DNA of 64,000 nucleotides from CBDHCC01 sp965261015 (GTDB taxonomy: Bacteria; Pseudomonadota; Alphaproteobacteria; Sphingomonadales; Sphingomonadaceae). The stretch spans positions 372,001-436,000 of the forward strand of contig CBDHCC010000002.1 in the NCBI GenBank assembly GCA_965261015.1, written 5' to 3'. Position 1 is the stretch's first letter. Every line of letters starts with the position of its first letter. A program made the translations under genes and the position numbers. Positions 60,387 to 64,000 of the stretch are shown here, one piece after another. Under the pieces are notes generated by a model. That model searched no databases, was not told the DNA's origin, and saw only the letters and a program-made list of their open reading frames with translations.

Positions 60387-61075
60387 AGCGGTTCTGGACG
60401 TCGGCCGAGGCCGTGGAGCACGCGGAGGGATGGCGGGTCGCGCTCGATGGCCGCCCGCTCCGCACCCCGGCCGGCCAGCCGCTCACGGTGCCGACGGGTT
60501 CGCTGGCGGCGGCGATCGCCAGCGAGTGGGCGGGCGTGACCGGCACCGTAGACCCCGCGCGCCTGCGCCTGACCGGGATCGCCAACGCGGCCATCGACCA
60601 GGTGGCCCCCGACCCCGCCGGCTTCGCCGCCACCCTGGCACCCTACGCCGACACCGACCTGCTGTGCTATCGCGCGGAAGCGCCGGCGGAGCTGGCGGCG
60701 GCGCAGGCGGCCGAATGGGACCCGCCACTCGACGCCTTCGCCGATCGACACGGGGTGGATTTCGTGCGTGTCGCGGGCGTGATGCACGCGGCCCAGCCGA
60801 CGCTCACGCGCGACGTGCTGGTCCGGCGGCTGACGGCCCACGACCCGTTCGCGCTCGCCGCCCTCAACATCGCGATCACGACCACCGGCTCGCTCGTGCT
60901 GGCGCTGCTGGTGGCCGATCATCGCTGGGACGCCGACGCGGCGTGGTCGGCGGCCACGCTGGACGAACGCTGGCAGCGGGAGCGCTGGGGCACCGACCAG
61001 GACGCCCTCGACCGTTCGGCCGCCGTGAAGCGACAGTTCGACGCGGCGGTCCGGCTGATGGCGCTCGCGCGCTAA
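60383..61075 (+). CDS. ATP12-type F1-ATPase assembly chaperone
   Basis: A 230-residue protein of the ATP12 family, which shields the F1 alpha subunit during ATP synthase assembly; found in alphaproteobacteria and mitochondria. KRFWTSAEAVEHAEGWRVAL, DGRPLRTPAG and ASEWAG are the N-terminal signatures, and the C-terminal part is helical (LNIAITTTGSLVLALLV). The GTG at 60383, after GGAG and overlapping the previous stop, fits family N-termini better than a GTG at 60365. Its stop overlaps that of the convergent membrane-protein gene. Confidence 0.9.
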   Translation: MKRFWTSAEAVEHAEGWRVALDGRPLRTPAGQPLTVPTGSLAAAIASEWAGVTGTVDPARLRLTGIANAAIDQVAPDPAGFAATLAPYADTDLLCYRAEAPAELAAAQAAEWDPPLDAFADRHGVDFVRVAGVMHAAQPTLTRDVLVRRLTAHDPFALAALNIAITTTGSLVLALLVADHRWDADAAWSAATLDERWQRERWGTDQDALDRSAAVKRQFDAAVRLMALAR

Positions 61076-61761
61076 AGGCCCGGCCGCTCGCCCTCGTCGC
61101 GCAGGGTCAGGTCGGCTCCCGCGTCGTGCCGGTCGCTCTCACGCCGGGCCTCGACGTCGCGTCGGCGCTCCGCCTCCTCGCCCGCCTCCAGCCCCCGCAC
61201 CATCCGGCTCTCGCCCAGGAACCAGCGCAAGACGACCCACCCGCCCAGGAACAGCGCCAGGAAGTCGGCCACCAGGCCGTAGATCGCGTAGCCCCAGGGC
61301 GTGTGGTGGAAGATCGGCTGCCACAGATGAATCCAGAGCAGCGGGGCGAGCACGAGCGCCAGCAGCACGCGCACGCGGGTGGCCGTGTCGGGCACCCAGC
61401 GCGCCCCCAGCCGCAGACCTTCGGCCAGCAGCAGGCCGACCACGATCGCCAGCACCAGCAGCCCCAGATAGGCAGCGGTGTCCTGCACAGGGAAACCCGC
61501 CGTGTTGAAGGCCACGGTGGCGACCGGACCCTGGGTGTAGAGCGTGCTCGCCCCACCGAGCGTGGGATCGGGGATCGCGTACACGCCCGTTCCGCTGGTC
61601 GTCAGCGCCTGGGACAGCGCGCGCTGGACGTCCGCGTTCGCCTGCTCGTCCACCCGGCTGGTCGCCAGCAGGCTGAGCGGGGTCGCCCAGAACACGAGCG
61701 AGACGACGTAGATCACCAGGCCCGCGACGATGCCGCCCAGCCAGCTCTTGAGTGCGGTCAT
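61072..61761 (-). CDS. hypothetical four-span membrane protein
   Basis: A 229-residue protein of unknown function. One span at the N-terminus (SWLGGIVAGLVIYVVSLVFW), a periplasmic-size loop of about 60 residues rich in Ser/Thr/Gln (residues about 31-95), then three spans and a strongly charged C-terminal tail (EAERRRDVEARRESDRHDAG) probably in the cytoplasm. The maiA gene, 13 bases upstream on the same strand, may share its transcript. Confidence 0.65.
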   Translation of the reverse strand: MTALKSWLGGIVAGLVIYVVSLVFWATPLSLLATSRVDEQANADVQRALSQALTTSGTGVYAIPDPTLGGASTLYTQGPVATVAFNTAGFPVQDTAAYLGLLVLAIVVGLLLAEGLRLGARWVPDTATRVRVLLALVLAPLLWIHLWQPIFHHTPWGYAIYGLVADFLALFLGGWVVLRWFLGESRMVRGLEAGEEAERRRDVEARRESDRHDAGADLTLRDEGERPGL

Positions 61762-61774
61762 CGGCGTGGTCCCT

Positions 61775-62419
61775 CTACTGCGCGGGCGCGACCCGGTCCG
61801 GGTGCGCCGCCGCCCACGGGTCCAGCTGGTCCAACGCGTCGGCGATCGAACATAGGCGCGGATAGCCGGTCACGTCCACGCCGAAGCGCCGCGCGTTGTA
61901 CATCTGCGGCAGCAGGCACACGTCCGAGATGTCCGGCGTCGCCCCGCCCAGATAGGTCCCATCGCCGGCGATCGCCTCGAGCGCGGCGAAGCCCTGATGG
62001 ATCCAGTGCGCGTACCAGCGGTCGCGCGCGTCCTTGGGCTGGTCCAGTTCGTCGCGCAGCCAGTGGAGCACCCGCAGATTGTCGAGCGGGTGGATGTCGG
62101 CCGCGATCAGCAGCGCGCGCGCCCAGGCGTCGGCTCGCGCGTCCGCATCCTGGGGGATCAGGCGCGGTTCGGGATGGCGCGCGTCCAGCCAGTCCACGAT
62201 GGCGAGGCTCTGGCTCATCAGGCGCTCGTGGCCGGGCGCTCCGACGGCCAGCACGGGGACGGCGCCCATCGGGTTGCGCGCCCGATGGTCCGCGGAGCGC
62301 TGGTCCCCCTCCAGCAGGCTGACCGGCACAACGTCGTAGGCGACGCCCTTGGCGTTCAGCGCAATCCGCACGCGATAGGCGGTCGACGACCGGTGGTAGT
62401 CGTAAAGCGTGTAGGTCAT
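61775..62419 (-). CDS. maiA: maleylacetoacetate isomerase (zeta-class GST)
   Basis: A 214-residue glutathione transferase-fold enzyme isomerising maleylacetoacetate to fumarylacetoacetate in tyrosine/homogentisate breakdown. YDYHRSSTAYRVRIALNAKG carries the Ser-rich glutathione site of zeta GSTs, NPMGAVPVL and QSLAIVDWLD complete the thioredoxin fold, and ADIHPLDNLRVL is typical of the helical half. The ATG at 62419 overlaps the upstream stop by ATGA; the frame stays open upstream only as a shadow of that gene. No other homogentisate genes are nearby. Confidence 0.93.
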   Translation of the reverse strand: MTYTLYDYHRSSTAYRVRIALNAKGVAYDVVPVSLLEGDQRSADHRARNPMGAVPVLAVGAPGHERLMSQSLAIVDWLDARHPEPRLIPQDADARADAWARALLIAADIHPLDNLRVLHWLRDELDQPKDARDRWYAHWIHQGFAALEAIAGDGTYLGGATPDISDVCLLPQMYNARRFGVDVTGYPRLCSIADALDQLDPWAAAHPDRVAPAQ

Positions 62420-63243
62420 GGCGTCGTCTCCGCTCGCTCCCAGTGCCGATCCGTATCCCGGTCCGGCCAGTCGTCCGCCGTGGGTTCCAGCGGCAGGGCG
62501 AGCAGGTCGGCGGTGTGCAGGTCGCGCGGATAGCCCGCGACGCCGATCGGCGCGTCCGGCTGTTCGCCCGGCGCGCGGAACGTGCCGTGCAGCCGGTCCC
62601 AGAGCGACAGGCCGCTCGTCCAGTTGCTGTCGGTCAGCGCGTGGACGGCGCGGTGGTGGACGTCGTGCATGCCCGGCGTGGTCAGCACCCGGCTCAGCCG
62701 CCGCTCCCATCGTGGCGGAAGAGCGAGGTTGGAATGGTGGAACAGGACGGACAGGCCGAAAAAGCCGCGCCAGACGCGCCACGCCGCCGGACCGGCCCCG
62801 ATCAGCCTCAACCGCGCCATGTCCATGGGCACGGACAGCAGCAGGTCCAGGGCGTGGAAGCGCGGGCCGGTGGAGGCGTCGAGCGCGCGGTCGATGTGGT
62901 GGACCCGGTGCAGCCGCCAGAGTGCGGGCACCCGGTGCGTCGCGACGTGCCACAGATACATGGAATGATCGAGCAGCAGGAACCCCGCCGCGCCGCGCAG
63001 CGGGTCTGGCAACCGGCCGACGATCCCCCGCCCCCGCTCGCCATTGCCGCGCGCGACCCAGGCGGTCGCCGGCCCGCCCACGCCACCGGAGACCGACAGC
63101 GCCGTGGCGGCCAGCGTCAGGTTGCGGCCCAGTCGCTCACCCGCCTCGATCGGCCGGCGAGGCCAGCGACGCTCCGCCCACAGCAGCGCCCCGACGGCCC
63201 CCAGGAGCGCGAGGCGGGGCAGCAGGGCTTTGGGACGGGGCAT
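62416..63243 (-). CDS. sterol desaturase / fatty acid hydroxylase family protein
   Basis: A 275-residue membrane di-iron enzyme. The histidine clusters HSMYLWH, HRVHH, FHHSN and HDVHH provide the metal ligands of this superfamily, which includes sterol desaturases and carotenoid or lipid hydroxylases. About four spans surround them. A carotenoid- or lipid-modifying role is plausible in a sphingomonad but no partner genes support it. Its stop overlaps the maiA start. Confidence 0.9.
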   Translation of the reverse strand: MPRPKALLPRLALLGAVGALLWAERRWPRRPIEAGERLGRNLTLAATALSVSGGVGGPATAWVARGNGERGRGIVGRLPDPLRGAAGFLLLDHSMYLWHVATHRVPALWRLHRVHHIDRALDASTGPRFHALDLLLSVPMDMARLRLIGAGPAAWRVWRGFFGLSVLFHHSNLALPPRWERRLSRVLTTPGMHDVHHRAVHALTDSNWTSGLSLWDRLHGTFRAPGEQPDAPIGVAGYPRDLHTADLLALPLEPTADDWPDRDTDRHWERAETTP

Positions 63244-63374
63244 GGCGATCGTGTGCGGCCCGACCGCCGGCTTGGCAAGCGCGGCGGTGGACCCGGGGGT
63301 GCCGCGACGACGCGCGGTTGCGCGCCTCCCCCGCGGTTGGCATGACGGGGCCGCACTTTCGAGGACTTCCCGTC

Positions 63375-63791
63375 ATGTTCGCACGCCTTTCCATCGCCGT
63401 CGCCGCCTCCGCCCTGCCGTTCGCGGCGCTGGCCGCTCCCGCCCCGATCACGGGCCAGTGGGTGACAGAGGACGGCGTGGCGCTCGTCACGATTGGGCGG
63501 TGCGGCGCCAGCCTGTGCGGGCGGGTGGCCAAGGTGCTGAAGCCCAATCCGAAGTTCTCCCAGACCGACGTGAACAATCCGGACAAGTCGAAGCGCGGTC
63601 GGCCGATCGTGGGCTTGCCCGTGCTGACCGGCTTTGCGCCGGACGGGGACGAGTGGCGCGGCCGCATCTACGACCCCAAAACCGGCAAGGACTATCGCTC
63701 CGTCGTGCATCGGGCGGCCAATGGCACGTTGAGCGTGAAGGGCTGTGTCGGCCCGTTCTGCAAGTCGCAGACGTGGCGCCCAGCACGCTGA
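63375..63791 (+). CDS. DUF2147 exported protein
   Basis: A 138-residue secreted protein. The signal peptide is MFARLSIAVAASALPFAALA. The mature part (ITGQWVTEDGVALVTIGRCG, LCGRVAKVLKPN, GRIYDPKTGKDYRSVVH) matches DUF2147, a small beta-barrel family of unknown function in the proteobacterial envelope. Four cysteines could make two disulfides. Confidence 0.88.
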   Translation: MFARLSIAVAASALPFAALAAPAPITGQWVTEDGVALVTIGRCGASLCGRVAKVLKPNPKFSQTDVNNPDKSKRGRPIVGLPVLTGFAPDGDEWRGRIYDPKTGKDYRSVVHRAANGTLSVKGCVGPFCKSQTWRPAR

Positions 63792-63801
63792 CCCACCGCG
63801 C

Positions 63802-64000
63802 ATGACCGACACGCGCGACCCGACGGCGGCGGAGGCGATGGCCGCCGTCGTCGACCTGCTGACCCTGGAACAGCTCGACGAGACTTCGTTCCGGGGCAAG
63901 CGGAAGGTCGGCGGGCGCGGGCGGGTGTTCGGCGGGCAGGTGGTGGGTCAGGCGCTGGTCGCCGCGCGCGCGACCGTCGAGGCGGAGCGTCCGGTCCATT
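63802..64000 (+). CDS. TesB-like acyl-CoA thioesterase II, N-terminal part
   Basis: The gene runs off the right edge; 66 codons are visible from the ATG at 63802. VVDLLTLEQLDETSFRGKRK, then GRVFGGQVVGQALVAA, is the start of TesB-type double-hotdog thioesterases, which release fatty acids from acyl-CoA. Catalytic residues lie outside the window. It follows the DUF2147 gene by 10 bases. Confidence 0.88.
   Translation, partial: MTDTRDPTAAEAMAAVVDLLTLEQLDETSFRGKRKVGGRGRVFGGQVVGQALVAARATVEAERPVH

Overview
The window is high-GC, densely packed chromosomal DNA from an alphaproteobacterium, most probably a sphingomonad (Sphingomonas or a close relative). Supporting signs are the rpmF-plsX-fabH-ihfA-merR order, class I lysyl-tRNA synthetase, several acyl-CoA dehydrogenases and TonB-dependent receptors, a DUF3297 protein, an ATP12-type F1 chaperone and intergenic repeats of a familiar kind. 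No rRNA, tRNA, CRISPR array, insertion sequence or prophage was seen.

Layout. 1-1.9 kb: end of a PaaI-like thioesterase, the phenylalanine P-protein PheA, and a general-stress protein with a candidate EcfG promoter. 2.2-16.2 kb: a large acyl-CoA catabolic region. Three acyl-CoA dehydrogenases and an SDR lie on the minus strand. Divergent from them are a GPH-type transporter and a tightly overlapping plus-strand set: ACAD10/11-like dehydrogenase, zinc alcohol dehydrogenase, APH-fold kinase, SDR, beta-lactamase-fold hydrolase and a bifunctional enoyl-CoA hydratase/3-hydroxyacyl-CoA dehydrogenase. Together these look like a 4-hydroxy-acid or related fatty-acid breakdown operon. 16.2-22.7 kb: lipoproteins, a broken AT-rich lipase-like gene, an M1 aminopeptidase, a CHAP protein, the ribosomal oxygenase RoxA and RluE.

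22.7-31.9 kb: UvrB, two small lipoproteins, two metallo-beta-lactamase-fold proteins, PdeM, periplasmic MsrA coupled to a tiny membrane protein, fused PabB-PabC and a MAPEG protein. 32-45 kb: L32, PlsX, FabH, IhfA and a MerR regulator; SixA and a DinG-type helicase; LysS; an ATP-grasp-like protein; a prolyl-4-hydroxylase-like oxygenase with an amidohydrolase; and LepA.

45-54.6 kb is the accessory part: a single-chain restriction-modification protein with an AT-rich block where its specificity domain should lie, then an iron-uptake pair (siderophore receptor plus PiuC-type dioxygenase) behind two Fur-like boxes, then a second, very large TonB receptor. 54.7-64 kb: ferredoxin-NADP reductase, a GAF-EAL phosphodiesterase, and a coupled crcB-rluC-paiB-HAD-small membrane protein-ATP12 run. 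After that come an unknown membrane protein, maleylacetoacetate isomerase, a sterol-desaturase-family hydroxylase, a DUF2147 protein and the start of a TesB-like thioesterase.

The most interesting items are the mosaic restriction-modification gene, the split ACAD10/11-like operon, the Fur-box promoter, and the small membrane ORF coupled to msrA.
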